NCBI GenBank assembly: GCA_033002965.1
Contig: JAURVB010002601.1
Coordinates: forward strand, 1-64,000
Direction: 5' to 3'
Length of the DNA: 64,000 bases
Source: Piper betle
Lineage: Eukaryota > Streptophyta > Magnoliopsida > Piperales > Piperaceae
Shown: piece by piece, positions 11,451 through 24,048 of the stretch
How positions within the stretch are numbered: position 1 is the stretch's first letter
Layout of the letters: the number at the start of each line of letters is the position of its first letter
The notes under the pieces: model-generated
Told to the model about the DNA's origin: nothing
The model's input: only the letters and a program-made list of their open reading frames with translations
Databases searched by the model: none
Program-made: the position numbers and the translations under genes

Positions 11451-13087
11451 GAGGAATGTGGAAATTACTTATTTACAAGCATTTCTCCCAACACTGGACT
11501 GTTTAAGAAAATGTGCTGGTGGTCAAGAAGTTCAATTATAGATATATTGGCAGTATCATTCAGAAAATCAACAGATTGAGATGGCTACAGAACGTCATTT
11601 ACTTTCTGAGTGTTCAGCTAGGTGACCCAACGTAGAAGAAGGTTATCCATAACCTTGTCAATTTTGCTGCGCATCGCCCAAGCCCATCGTGCACAACGAC
11701 GTCTGATAATGCAGCGATCTTTATTTCCTGAAAAACTGGGATGTTATTATGCCCTTCTACTAGAAAGGACCGGTGGGAGGGGTGTTTGGTTGTGTTGCTT
11801 TCAGTTTTTCCATGGAAATGTATAAAATTATAATAATTAAAAAGGTGTTTGGTTGAACTTTCTCAAAATATAAAATAATAGAGATAATTTTACAAAACAA
11901 TACAATATAAAAGAACCACATTTTATTTTTCTCAAATGCCCGAACAAAACTTCCTACTTATTCCAACTTGCCAATCTTTACTTTATGAGCCCGCTCACTT
12001 TTGTAATTATAACAAAATAAAATTTGTGGCAATATAATTTTGAGATGTCATATAAAATTTTCTTCCTCGCACATCCAAATGTCCTCTAAGGTGTTAAATA
12101 ACACGAAAAATGGAGTCCAAAATATGGTCATGTTACATCATTTTTCAATTTTTTTTAAAAAGTCGACACACATTGCCATCTCTTTTCATGAATTGGGAAA
12201 TCCTTTCTATTGATAAAAGATAAAAATGAATTAATATACTAGCCTATCAACAAGTTGTGGAGGCATTTTAAGGATGTTAAATTGCTTATTGCACCCTCCC
12301 ATACTGACACGAAGAACTTCTCCTCCTTCCCTTAATAAGGGGCTTGATGCACTACTCTATGCTTTTACACAAAATTTATAGGAGCAATAGATTATTTTTG
12401 TGGCAATTCTCTATCATAACTACCCTTAATTGCCTTCTCTAGAGCCGCTTCTTCTAATTTCTATTGCTTTTGAGCTTAATTAACTCATCCTAAGAGCCGT
12501 TACCATTGTCCCTTCAATTCCTTTTTCTTTCTTTTTCTTAAATGATTAATTTATTAAAATTAGTATATATAGAATATTTTTAAAAAATTTATAATTTTAA
12601 TGATTACATTTTGTATAGTATGTTGTCCACCCATCTGCTCAAAATTTCTCATTTTTCTTATCTATTGAGCTAAGAAAAGATGAGATTTTTTATTCTCATT
12701 AGATAACTCATAAGTGGGCTACATAATGTAATCATTATTATTTTATTTTTTATTTAATTATACTTACTTTGTATATAAAATAATTAGCGTAATCAAGAAT
12801 ATTAATCATAGTTTGAAAACTTTGAATTTGGATTCGATTCAGCATGTCACAAACTAAAGTCAAAGAGGAGTTGGCTCAAAGCCAACTTTAAATTATTTAT
12901 ATTAAAATTTTAATTATATAAATAAATAATTATATGAAATTATTATATATTGCATTTTTTACACTTGAAAATGATAAATATATGATTTATATTATAGTAT
13001 ACTTGGGGTATTATGTTTAAAATTAATTTAATATAAATATTACATCCAAAACAAAGACCAACATAGTTTTAAATACTATATTGTATT

Positions 13088-13089
<2 letters not shown>
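11451..13089. other. Intergenic DNA with MITE-like tracts, no gene recognised
   Basis: An open frame at 11622-11825 has no recognisable domain. The phrase ggtgtttggttg near 11780 and again near 11850, with catccaaatgtcc near 12075, resembles ends of small plant MITEs. Around 12700, ataactcataagtgggctac resembles a phrase in the dispersed repeat at 21275 and 25850. Confidence 0.4.

Positions 13090-13122
<33 letters not shown>
13090..13122. repeat. (TA)n microsatellite
   Basis: A pure AT dinucleotide run. A further CT/TA run lies at 13531-13558. Confidence 0.95.
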
Positions 13123-13124
<2 letters not shown>

Positions 13125-13531
13125 TTTAATTTTAAACTTTTATATCATTTTTCAAATATTTAACTTTTTTGCTAAAAAATCATTATATTTTGACTAGTAT
13201 TTAATAAAAAATATTTTCAATATGCAGTGAAATAATTTATCTATAATTTTAAAATCCCGATTAAATTAACCAAATTTATATCCATATTTAAAACTTTAAA
13301 GACCTAATCAATCAATCCGAAGAGAGAGTACTAACGTCCATGCAAAGGACAGCAAATAGAGATGCTTTTTCCGTTCGTCGTTTGGAGTACAAGTCTAAGA
13401 GTGCATTTCACGCCTACCGAGAGTAACATCTTTCTATGATATATATGTTTATGTTCATCATATCGAACATATACGAGCATTCTGAAATATTGGATCTTGT
13501 TGGGGTAAACAGAGACAAATAATCTATATCC

Positions 13532-13563
<32 letters not shown>

Positions 13564-14685
13564 GATGATCTCCTCCTAGTCTACATATACGGGTTACAAG
13601 AGAGATCATATATATGATATGTGTAGTAAGAGGGAGACAATGCACATGAAGCCATGAATGAACCAGTCTGGAAATACACCAAGACATGGAACTTGTACCA
13701 ACGCTATCAAATGCTATGCAATATATGTCTAATCTAATTATCTTAGTGGTTCATATTTATTTGTATTGATGGAAAATTTTTAGCCACGTCTCAATTTTGA
13801 TGTGTCGAGATTACACGCTTTAAGCATGGGTAGTTAGGTAAGCTGTAAGCTCTAATGACATTTTCATGACATAATCCTCTATGTTGCAAAAGCATTTCAT
13901 GCATCTTTATATCATAAACTAAAATATCAAAGTAGTTTTAGAATAAAATCTTGATATTCGACTGTAACACTTTAAATTAGGTTTATAAAATATACCAAGA
14001 CATATTATATTGTACTCGAGTCATATACTAGGTGATTCAAGCGAGAAAATTGAAATACGAAGTAGAAAGATCTAACCCTATTGAATTGTCTTCCCTCTAA
14101 AAACACCACAGGAGTTCTGACTCAAACTCCAATTTTGTTCAACAATTATGCATCCTTTATGAGAGAGAGTACCCTTTGGTTTCCTATATATAATATGTAA
14201 TGGGGCTTGATGGTGTTGGAGTTTTTCCTCTAACAGCTACATCAATTAATTGTTCCACCCTTTATAATTTAAATATAAGTTATATTCAACTTTATTAGTG
14301 AGGGGAACTAAAAGCTGCACTCTACTAAAAATTATATTATGATATGCAACCAGCCAAAATACAACAAAAACAAAGTAAAACAAATCAAATTATTACCTAT
14401 TCTCATTAAATTATAGTTTATTTATAAAATTAAAGTCTATCTCTAAGATATTAAATTATTATAGTTAATCTCATATTCAATGAGAATTAATCTATAAAGT
14501 TAGGGCGTACCTTTAACATAGGTTGTTCGTGACATGATATCTTGTCTAATTTTATTAATATCTCGGTCATGATTAATTCTAACAACTGTACGAGTTGACT
14601 CCACTTCATAGGTTCCCGAGTCAAATTTAAGTCATTGCGTATAGGTTTTGTAATTGACACATTTGACTTTTCGAATTAAGTAATA
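13123..14685. other. AT-rich intergenic DNA
   Basis: Apart from a CT-to-TA compound microsatellite near 13531-13558 I see no gene, RNA gene or bounded element here. Confidence 0.5.
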
Positions 14686-14689
14686 AAAA

Positions 14690-14950
14690 TTATGAAAATA
14701 TATTATCTTCCTTTATTTTAGCTAGAATGTTTTAAAGTAATATAAACCATCTATTTGTCTATTTTAAGTGTCAAAGAAGGTCAATAAACTAATTTGTGTA
14801 ATTTTTCCTCCCTTAGATTGAAAAAATAGTATAAATCTAACTATGTTAGCATAGTATCATCTCTATTCCTTAACCTATCGAGTTGAATACAAGTCTCAAA
14901 TTTTTAAATTATAATTTTATTGATTCCCAGCAATTTAAATTAAAATCAAA
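14690..14950. repeat. Dispersed AT-rich repeat, copy 1
   Basis: It shares ordered blocks with 28375-28625 and 30095-30370: a tattttacttt-like pyrimidine tract, taaagtaat, then agtataaatctaac...cgagttgaa...tttttaaattataatt. Divergence between copies is high. Confidence 0.55.
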
Positions 14951-15615
14951 CTATTTATTCTATGATAAATTATCTAGCTCAACTTTCAGCTTTTCTCCAA
15001 TCTAAGTTACCTTGCCTAGATGCATGCCTCGAGTTTCTTAACACAAACATCTACTTTTGCTGCCTATTGAAGGAATCTGTCCCTACCAAAGCACCATGAC
15101 TTTAAATCACTATATGTTAAAATATTATTCATCTCCAAATGCTGTAGTAGATCTAGAGTACAATAGAAAAATGAGCTGCCCATTGCCTAGCACATGCTTT
15201 GTCCCCTCCCAATTATTCAAACATGACATACAAAGCATCCAATGACATTCAAAAAGAAAAACCTCACAGATATGTAATTGAAAGAACAAAAGCACACCAT
15301 CCACCAGTCACAACAACAAATAATACTATGAGTATTATTAATCGACAAGCCATTTGATAGACACAGCTAGACACAATAAGGTCTTCAAAACAAAGTATTA
15401 TTGCATCTTGTCCTTAAACAAATAATCACATCTTGCAAAATATTCTTACATATCAAAACACAATACAGACACAAAGACACCCTGCTCAATATCCACACCT
15501 CTCCTTCATGGTGGGCATCTCTTGGCCGTGGATTCAAGCTTTTGAACGGCTGAGATTTACTTATAGACACCATTTTGGGAAGGAGTGACCAAACAAGATG
15601 CAGCTATTACTTGGT

Positions 15616-18218
15616 TTAGCTTCTGTTCTTACATTTCTCCACTGCCCTTGGAGCTGAAATTAGAGTAAAAAGAATGGGTCATCAAGATAATTTAATTATA
15701 CTAAATATTTTTTGATGTATTATGAAATTTATAAAAAAAACATTTTTACACAAACAAAATGATACCCATTATTATGTGTGACCAATTCTAAAGGTCAGCA
15801 ACCAAAATCTAATTATTTGACATGTTTGTATATATATAAAAATCCCAACTTTATTTGAACATTGAATGTATTGAGTAAATGAATGTACAGGCTGTCCAGA
15901 GAAGAAAAGAAATTAACATAGTTAAAGATATGCATGCCATGCTGTTTATTTAAAATGAACAATTATTCAATCAAGTCTTAGTGAGCTGCTATCCCTGCAA
16001 AAGGAATATCATGTCTCCCTCTTACAAACACAATCACCTGGATTAATAAACCTTTTGTCTAATGAATGTCCAGTCCTTTCCATCTTTCAAGTCATTGACA
16101 TTAACCCATCACAAGGGTTAAAGTACTAATTGACAATACCTATGCATCCATCTATCTAGCCCGCTGAAAAAAATAAAAACCTATGCATCTATCTTTGCTA
16201 AAATACTAATTAATTAAGTGATTAAGAAAGTGTACTTACCAAGTCCAATGGCTTCTGATCCTTTCATTATGCGAAGACGCTTGCATGATTCGACGAACAT
16301 CCTGGGTAAAAATCGATTAAGAATTAAAATCTTCGTAATTAACAATTAGTGACAAACATGATCAGATCCCCAAAACCAATACCATCTTCATGTTTAGTAC
16401 TTTAATCTACATGATACCCATTTAGAATAACATGTACCAACTTTTTCACAATCCCAACATTTGATTTATCTCCATAATGCTAGTCTTAATCATGTAATCA
16501 ACCAGTTAATTGGAATAATTAGCAAGTTGCAAAGATCTTGAAGAGTACTTACTCCCATGGAACATCACCAACAAGCATCCAATCGCCATCTTTATCTTCA
16601 TAAGTGGGCACATACTCTGAGCCATTGAGGAGATCCATCAGTTTACTTTCATTCATGAAATCTCTGATACCATTCATCCCTTGAGGTCCACAGTTTCCTA
16701 TTAAATTCCATCCATAACAAATCAAACTATATTAAAAGCAAATCTGTCACTAACATGAAATAAATTTTAATGAATTTTTGTGACCATGTTTGAAAGCTGT
16801 TGTGCAGTGGTATATATATTCATATAATAACTAATTAGACACTAATTAATTCTTCTTTTTTAAATAAAAATAAACAAAATACTATAATTAATTGATTACG
16901 TAATTACCACTGGTGAAAGAGCTAAACATCTTCTCAAGGGCAGTGGACAGCTCTTGGTAGCTCTTGTACATCTTGAGGTCCACCTTCCTCAGGTAAGGAG
17001 CACCATCCATGCTGACCTTAACAAAAGCGGCCGATGTGCCGCCGGATTTCTCCACAGCTTCATCTCCGCCGCTCTTACCCGACTGGACGGCGAGGATGTT
17101 CTTCCGGAAAGACCTAACTGGTGGCCAACCGACGACTTGTGCCCTGAAAGTTTATGTACAAAATCAAATGCTTGTTAACTTCAAGTTATGTGTGTTGGGC
17201 AGCTTATATGTATCATTTTATGATGGGATTAGAAGTTTATTGGTATTAATAGAAGAGAAAGCAGGCAAGGGAAAGATATCTTTATTTGGTTGTCATTTGA
17301 GTAAAGTACTTGATCAATAGATCAAATACAATCTTTTATATTACGATGAAAAAAATAGACAAAGTATATTGGTTGGATTTACTTGTATTCAATATTTTCA
17401 ATTTCTATATTTTACAGACAATTCCTAGCTAGTTTCATTTGAATTTTGTGTGGCCGACATCCTTTTAGCTTGTGTATATGTAGTGTCAGCTACTTTTACT
17501 GTTCTTCTATTTTCATGGAAATTGTCTTCAACTTTCTAACTGAAAACTCAAAGATATTTGGAAAGTGGCTTACAAAGAGAAGAGCAAAGGAAATACAAAC
17601 ATAATAAAAGCTTCGTGTTAGTTTCCCATCTAACCTATACATGACCACAAGAGAATAAATGTCATGTATGGTTTAAGAGAATTAATGTCATGTATGGTTT
17701 TCACCAAACTAATTAAGAGTATTGTACAGCTATCCTAGCAAACGTCCATATATCTTTATGCTTTAACACTTTTCCAGTTTGGTTCCCATGTTACATAACC
17801 ATGCACCCAACAATCTCATGTAGAAAGAGAAAAACAAGATAGCAAACATTATAAAAAAAATAACTCAACCATTAAACCCCATGACAAAGCTGTAAAACAT
17901 ACAGGCTGATGAAGGAACTCACTTGGGAGCAGGAGGCTTAGCAGGGTCAGCACCACCAGCAAGCAAGTTCTTCTCCTTGTTAACATTACAACTCCTCATC
18001 ACCTTCTCACCCTGCCCACCGCCGGCGCAGGCCACGGCCTCCTTCGCGGCCCCGGCAGGCAAGTTCAGCTCCAAATCCACCGTCTCCGCGAAGCCGCGCT
18101 TCCCAGAGCTCTTCACCAACTCGCCATCTCCAGGCAGGCCAAGCCTCAGCTCAGTCTCCTCAAACTTCAAGCTAGCATACCGCTCGACGTCGCGCTCTCC
18201 GGCGATCACCCCGGCCAT
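15616..18218 (-). CDS. Aux/IAA transcriptional repressor, IAA7/14/16/17 type
   Basis: The gene has five exons at 18218-17923, 17143-16908, 16697-16553, 16301-16240 and 15653-15616. All introns are GT-AG and all phases fit, giving 258 residues. Domain I carries the EAR repressor motif (TELRLGLPG, residues about 22-30). An SSGKRG stretch is part of the nuclear localisation signal. Domain II is the TIR1/AFB degron VVGWPPVRS. The PB1 domain (old III/IV) has [19 protein letters not shown] and the acidic [16 protein letters not shown]. The end KCKNRS is a second basic signal. In the family this protein binds ARFs, recruits TOPLESS and is degraded when auxin is present. The start is the only ATG giving the conserved N-terminus. 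The gene looks fully intact, with a GC-rich first exon. Confidence 0.95.
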
Positions 18219-18256
18219 TTTCCGGCGAAAGAAATCCTACCCACCACCCCTCACCT

Positions 18257-18480
18257 AGACAAGGTCCCGTGAGCAAATGCCTGTGACCTTTACACAGTGT
18301 CGACAGATTGGAATTGGGAGCAATCCGGGGAAAAGTGAAGCAAATATTGGGAGAGAGGAGGGAGGCTTATGCTGAGGGCGTGTGACCGGCTTGGTGGGCG
18401 TGGAGGCAACCGGCACGTGCAGGTTTAGCTGACCTGGATTGCCGGCAGGGGACCGGGTGATGCAGAGGATGACGTCATCT
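18257..18480 (-). promoter_or_regulatory. Upstream region of the first Aux/IAA gene with G-box and bZIP palindrome
   Basis: Upstream of the ATG at 18218 lie the palindrome tgtcgaca (18298-18305), made of two TGTC auxin-response cores, a G-box CACGTG (18414-18419) and TGACGTCA (18470-18477) inside gatgacgtcatc. These match known ARF, bHLH/bZIP and TGA-factor sites by sequence only. I cannot place the transcription start. Confidence 0.45.
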
Positions 18481-18601
18481 TCCGAAATGATTAGGAGTGG
18501 TGTCCCCTCGGTGGCGGGCCGAGGAATCGGCGAGGAGATGACGGTCCCTTTCCGCACGGCCGGCATGTGGGCCGCACACGTCCACTTTGACATTGTTTTA
18601 A

Positions 18602-18619
18602 AAATATATATATATATAT
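18602..18619. repeat. Short (TA)n tract
   Basis: A pure TA run lies about 390 bases upstream of the Aux/IAA start codon. Confidence 0.9.
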
Positions 18620-18639
18620 TTCATCGTGTGATGTATTGA

Positions 18640-19129
18640 GAGAAGTAGCGGTATAGTTTTGGTATTGCATGATTGTATTGGCCGGTTCGACTCGGTATAA
18701 TGCGTAAAATAAATAATATAAATAAACTCCTAGAGTAGGCAATATTTAACATGAGCAACTTGAACTCAAATAAGTCAACTAAGAAGTTGATTAAATTGTT
18801 TTAGAATTGAAGGAATTTGGCTTATAAACCATAACATATAGTTTCGCGTCCTGGATGCGTGATATGTATTTAAAAACCAACCATTTGCTAACAATTAGCT
18901 ATCTAACAACCATGTAAAATCAGTGGCATCGTAAGAATGTATCAAATGTTGATTCTAACAATAAGAATGTAAAAATGAGAAGGTAAATGAAATGGAAGAC
19001 ACCGGCGAAGCAAATCAACTTGTAACAGCCCCAAAATTTTATATAATTAACAAATTATATATTTTAATTTGGTAATTTATTTTTTTCCTAGTTTTGAGAA
19101 TTTAACTTTTATATGCTGGCATATAAAGA
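18640..19129. other. Intergenic DNA
   Basis: No gene or bounded element is recognised. It is upstream of the minus-strand Aux/IAA gene. Confidence 0.5.
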
Positions 19130-19640
19130 AGTAAATAAGCTAAACTTGTTCGCAAGCATTTTGCATTCGGCTCGATTCAGCTTGAACTCATGTTCGTTAA
19201 TTTTGTGCTCGAAAAAATACTAGGCTCGAAATAAATAGCTCGTTGAATAACGAACAGAGCTTGAGTTAAGGATTGTTCGGCTCAATTTAGCTCGAAACTC
19301 AAACTCGATGTGTTCAAACCCGAAAAAATACTCAACTCGTCACTATTATTAAGGTCACATTGAATTTATATAATGTTGGAAAGAAAATTTTGATCATATA
19401 TAAGTCGAGTATGAGCTAAATATAAATATTCGCTCAGCTTAAGCTAGGCTCGAAAATATAGCAAACTAAACACGAGTCAAACTTAAATATCATGAATTTT
19501 GGATAAGCACGATTCGACCCATGATACATCAAAGCTTGTCAACCACTCAAACAACCTTAAATATATTTGTCAAAAATCAAATCAAAATAAAAAATATCCT
19601 TACTCGGCTCGCCTTGTTTACATCCCTAACCGCATGATAG
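19130..19640. repeat. GCTCG-rich dispersed repeat, copy 1
   Basis: Dense ctcgaa/gctcg phrases (cggctcgattcagcttgaac, ggctcgaaataaatagctcg) end at about 19637 in ggctcgccttgtttacatcccta. This resembles the common plant repeats whose ends read tagggatgtaaac plus gagccgagc. Related copies lie at 26640-27095 and 42258-42715. Confidence 0.6.
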
Positions 19641-20479
19641 AACAGGTTTTCGGTTACGAGGATGGGGAACAACCATCTCCATGATTTTTGCTTGCAATCA
19701 CATAGATAGCAATTGATCATTAGATAAAATATCACTGTTGAGAGGTGAAAATAGGACTCAAATTCTTGATTTTGAACATATTATCAAACGGTTTAAAGCT
19801 AATTTTTTGATGCAAGTTATGAGTTAAAACTGAGATCCTTGTCATTGCTGTTTTCTTTAAGATTTTACATTTTAAATAAAAAAATTAGAATTGAGATTTT
19901 CATAAAATATTTTTTCATTGTTACACTCATAAATCCAATCGAATTGGGTTCTATTGATAATTGATTGATCGTATATGATTCACTTATTTATATATATATA
20001 TATGTATATATATATGTATATAATATTTGCTGTGTAATGCATATTCAAAATAAAGCACTAAGATAATGCGAGTTTGTAATAATACATGTTTTTGACTTAC
20101 ATATTACATAATTTTGCACGCGAGGATAATCGTTGGTTGGAATTATTTCTTCTTCTATGTCATTGTGGATTGCAATGAAGCCGGTGCATAATTAGTTGTG
20201 GACCCCACCCGTGAACGATTGAAATGGATTTTACGGTTTGCTAAATGCTTCCTCAAGCGTAGACCAAAACTGATGGATTTTATCTGTAATTATGATAGTG
20301 TGATGATTTGTCGCTCATAGATTAAATAAAACAAGATTTTAGTTATTTTTCTGTGGGCCCACAAATGGGCTTTCACAGGTATAACGACATAATTTACCAA
20401 TTTACAAATTACAACTAAAATACAATGATCAATTTCTTAACGAGTTTTTTACCGAAAAAAAGATTTTTTTATATCTCGA
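19641..20479. other. Intergenic DNA
   Basis: Nothing recognisable is present except a short TA/TATG tract near 19990-20025. Confidence 0.5.
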
Positions 20480-20985
20480 AATGGTGGGACAATTAAGTAT
20501 AATTATCAGAAAAAAAATTTATTATATAATAAAATTACCCCTCTTATTTAAAAAAATTAATAAAACTAATTATTGGTCGCTAGAGGCGGATAGGTCATTT
20601 GGCGAGGATCTAACTGCCCTAGCTTTGTTGGAATTTTTTTTAAAAAAAGGTTGTCAACCGTTATTAGGCTGGCGACAATGGGCCCCTATGGCTAAAGATG
20701 GCGACTGGATTACTGTCACCTAGCCTTGGGTGGCCTAGATCCGACCACCCAGACCCTGGACGACCAAAGCCTTTCATGGGTGGCTATATCCTAGCCACCT
20801 GGGTGGTCAAGATCGGGCCACCCATGGTCTGGCGGCTAGATCTCGGTCACCTTGGGGCCGGGCATCCATTCGTCGCCAATTATCCTTCAAGGTTTTTTAT
20901 TTTATTTTGTAAGCAAGGTATTTTAGACAATTCCTATTTTTTCTCCATTTTTTAATAATTATGCTTAATTGTCTTACCTCTTGGT
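20480..20985. mobile_element. Small non-autonomous element with terminal inverted repeats and GC-rich core
   Basis: The left end gacaattaagtataattat (20488-20507 region) is repeated inverted at about 20953-20973 (gacaattaagcataattat on the minus strand), inside about 32-base imperfect inverted repeats. The 500-bp block holds a GC-rich core rich in ggcgac and ccaccc phrases, unlike its AT-rich surroundings. A TA array follows at once. The layout resembles a MITE or Pack-MULE-like element, but no target duplication was confirmed and the core matches nothing I know. Confidence 0.55.
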
Positions 20986-21045
20986 AATGTAAAATTTTTT
21001 CTTTCTTTTTCATGTAAAAAGCTCTTTTATAATTATGAAATAACT

Positions 21046-21046
<1 letters not shown>

Positions 21047-21085
<39 letters not shown>
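21047..21085. repeat. (TA)n microsatellite
   Basis: About 38 bases of pure TA repeat beside the inverted-repeat element on its left. Confidence 0.95.
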
Positions 21086-21087
<2 letters not shown>

Positions 21088-21274
21088 TAAAAACCTTGCA
21101 AGACACAGTTATGAAAGCCAATTTGTATATCATGATTTTGTTATATAAAACAAAATGTATTTGTTGAGAATATCACATCAAGTACAAGCTGATTGAAACC
21201 TAAAATATTTTAGATTTCTATAATAAGTAAAATTTTCATAAAATAGTCGCATCGATCTTTTAGACATTTTGTAA

Positions 21275-21560
21275 GAGCTTTATATACATTATGAGCTGTA
21301 GCTTATATAATTTTATATGAGTTAAAATTCTTATTTAGAATAATATAATGGGTTTCACTACTTAAAATTTACATAAATATAAAATAAATAATAAGAATAT
21401 TTTTAAATTTTTAATTCAATCCAATGCTTACACCCTTTTATCTTAATTGTTAGAATAGTTGTAATAAAAATTAGTTTCAAAACACCTTTAAACTATTGTA
21501 TTTTTTAAAAATCTAAAAGTAGGTTATATTGTAAGTTCTATAAACTTTATCAAGTATAAC
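21275..21560. repeat. Dispersed AT-rich repeat family 2, copy 1
   Basis: It aligns block by block with 25850-26115: attatgag...tataac, aaataaataataag, tttttaattcaat, tgtaataaaaattagtttcaaaa, ttttttaaaaatctaa, ggttatatt. It has no coding capacity. Confidence 0.6.
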
Positions 21561-22034
21561 TCACCTTAATTTTTTCTATAATTTAATCCAATACGTTCTC
21601 CTCTTTAATTTTGAAATTTAAAATTGATTAATACATAATTTATATTATTTTAAATATTAATTTATTTAAACTAAATAATTAATATATGCTAGTAATTTTT
21701 ATTATTAAACTCGGAGAGTCAATCATAAAATTCTATTTGGACTTATCTATGCAACTTGACTGGTAAAGTGATTAAGTGAAATCGATTCAAATAGAATTAT
21801 TTAATCAAAAGTTTTTTAAATTAATACATCTAATATTAATTAGTTTTATCAACTTGAGATGTAACTTTAACCCCGGGGCCACTGGGTATCAGCAGGTCAA
21901 ATACACATCAAAGTCACTAAAAGGAGAATAGTGATCATTGCTTGGATGCATGCATCAACATCACATAGTTAGTGCTAAACTAACGTAAAACTGATTAGGA
22001 CCATCCAAATCGGCCATTATATCCAAAACCTCAC
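21561..22034. other. AT-rich intergenic DNA
   Basis: No gene recognised. There are a few GC phrases near 21870 only. Confidence 0.5.
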
Positions 22035-22320
22035 TTTATCCCTCCCTAATTTTCAAAGCCCACTCATTAATCCCAAGCAATTGCTCGGTGGGCCCCGCCT
22101 CCACAATGGGCTCGGTGGGCGTCGGTGGAGGGGCGAGGAAATGGAACAACTCGGCGCGCGTATTTGGCGACGACCGGGACCGGACCGGCAGGTCAACTCG
22201 GGCAGAGCATGTGAAGGGACGGGGCCCGCGTCCATGTGACCATGTTGGGCTGCCGGTTGCCTCTAACCCACGCCCATGTACCGGTTCGGGTCTTCCTTGC
22301 GCCGTCCTTTTTTTTATGAA
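22035..22320. other. Isolated GC-rich island
   Basis: About 285 bases of high GC stand alone in AT-rich DNA. Open frames exist on both strands (103 codons on the minus strand) but contain no motif I recognise. It could be the core of another non-autonomous element or a displaced promoter fragment. I found no inverted repeats at its borders. Confidence 0.4.
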
Positions 22321-23820
22321 CCCGCTAATTGATGATGTACTGATCATTATACTTAAACCACTCGTTTACTAGAGAAGTGTACTGCTAATTAAATTAAAAT
22401 ATTTTGATAATAGAGCGAGATTATGAGATAACCCATGACAATAACAAAGGCTAGCTAGTTAGATAAGTTGTGGTTTTTTTTTGCAGCTAATCTTAAGTTG
22501 ATAATGGCTATGGTTTTAACTTTCTAATTCTCATGGTAGAAAAATGAAAAATTTCAATTGAGATGGTTCTCTTGATTTCAAAACACGTCTATGCCAACCC
22601 GGCTGGGCTGGGTCAGAATTTAAGAATTAATTTTAAGATAAAATTTTAATTAACTTTTACATGGGGGAAAATTGTGGGTCCTCATATTATTTTGAGCAAT
22701 TATTGAGACAAATCAATACAATAAACTAAACAGTGATTTTACTATGAGCAAACGCAGTTTTGCAATTGGGCTTTACTATTTATGGCTTCAGGGTTATTAA
22801 TTTACCAAACCGAACTCATTGTATGCGTTTTGAAATTTTAAAATAAACCAAAATCAAATCAATGAAAAGAAGGGAAGCATTGCCTCTCAAACGTAATATA
22901 CAATATACATACATTCATAAGAGCTACGGAGGGTGCACCATGTCGGATGATTTAGTTATGCTATTTATTAGATGTGCTTGAAGATTAATAATCTTATCAA
23001 TAGCATTAAGATCTTCTAAACTGTTTTTTTCTGCTTTCGAATAGAACAAGGCAATTCATTAGAGAAATGAGTGAATAAAAAATCATAAGGTAAAAGATAC
23101 GCATTTTACATACATTTTCTTTCAAAGCATATATATTTATGCATGGTTTAACATCTTGCAAAGTTTGGGGTAATTTTTTTCACTAGACAAATAGAGAGAA
23201 GAAACTAACCAAATGTAAAATTCATAACGAAATTTGGAAAATTGCCTAATTAATTAGAATTTCAATGCATAGTGAGTTTTCCCCAGATTTTTCGGAAAAA
23301 ACTCCATTTTGCATTGTTCGATGTGATAATATGTACATAAACATCAACGTTTGATTATAGCACATAAACACCATCTTTTAGACCTATTTATATTTATATT
23401 TAGTTTTATTTTTCAAAGCTTTTGAGCTATAATATTTGGCTTCACATCAATACCACTAATGTGGCCCTACAGCTTAATTAATGTCTAATTATCTATAGTT
23501 TCTAGCTTATGCATCAAAATAAGCGAGCACTATATATGGATATTGGAGGTATATAGTAAGATTTAAAGGCCACATTATCTGCATATTCTAAGTTCTGTTA
23601 TATTGATTAATTAAGGTAATTAAATTACATCTTTCTTGCAATTGGCACAAATCAATCACCCATGTGGGCCTGTTAGAGAACAGCCAATAGATGCATGTAC
23701 ACTAAACCATAATCATCCAAATTAATCACTTGAAAAAATGAAGTTGCCCACATTAACTAATCTTAAGATGCTAATCATGCCCTACCAAATATCTTTAATC
23801 GACTTATTTAGGCACACAAT
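22321..23820. other. Intergenic DNA
   Basis: AT-rich, with no recognised gene, RNA gene or bounded repeat. Confidence 0.5.
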
Positions 23821-23826
23821 AGCCTT

Positions 23827-24048
23827 AATTGATCATCATAGTGGTGTGGACTGTGAAGAATCTTGGTGGTTTGTCCTGATCAATATATTCGAGATGTTGG
23901 TTGACTAGAGGACAGTCAGTGTGTGGGGGCATTGGCTGCCCAGGAACTTGACCACGGTGCTCACTCTCCCTTATTGATCTTGATCTCTTGTCAATCACTT
24001 GTTCATGCACTGTTAGTCTTTTGATGGTTAATTCTTTATTGGGTACTT
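23827..24048 (-). other. Unrecognised small open frame, possible exon
   Basis: A minus-strand frame reads KRLTVHEQVIDKRSRSIRES, then a proline-rich GQPMPPHTDCP stretch, ending TTMMIN before TAA at about 23833. Its composition is balanced and protein-like, unlike the surrounding AT-rich noise. A possible acceptor (ttctaag) precedes the open part. I do not recognise the family and found no partner exons, so it may equally be a chance frame or a gene relic. Confidence 0.25.

Noticed and set aside
17009..17320. Plus-strand 103-codon frame
   Set aside because: It is antisense to Aux/IAA exon 2 and runs into the intron.
17923..18258. Plus-strand 111-codon frame
   Set aside because: It is antisense to the first exon of the Aux/IAA gene and explained by that exon's GC-rich codon use.
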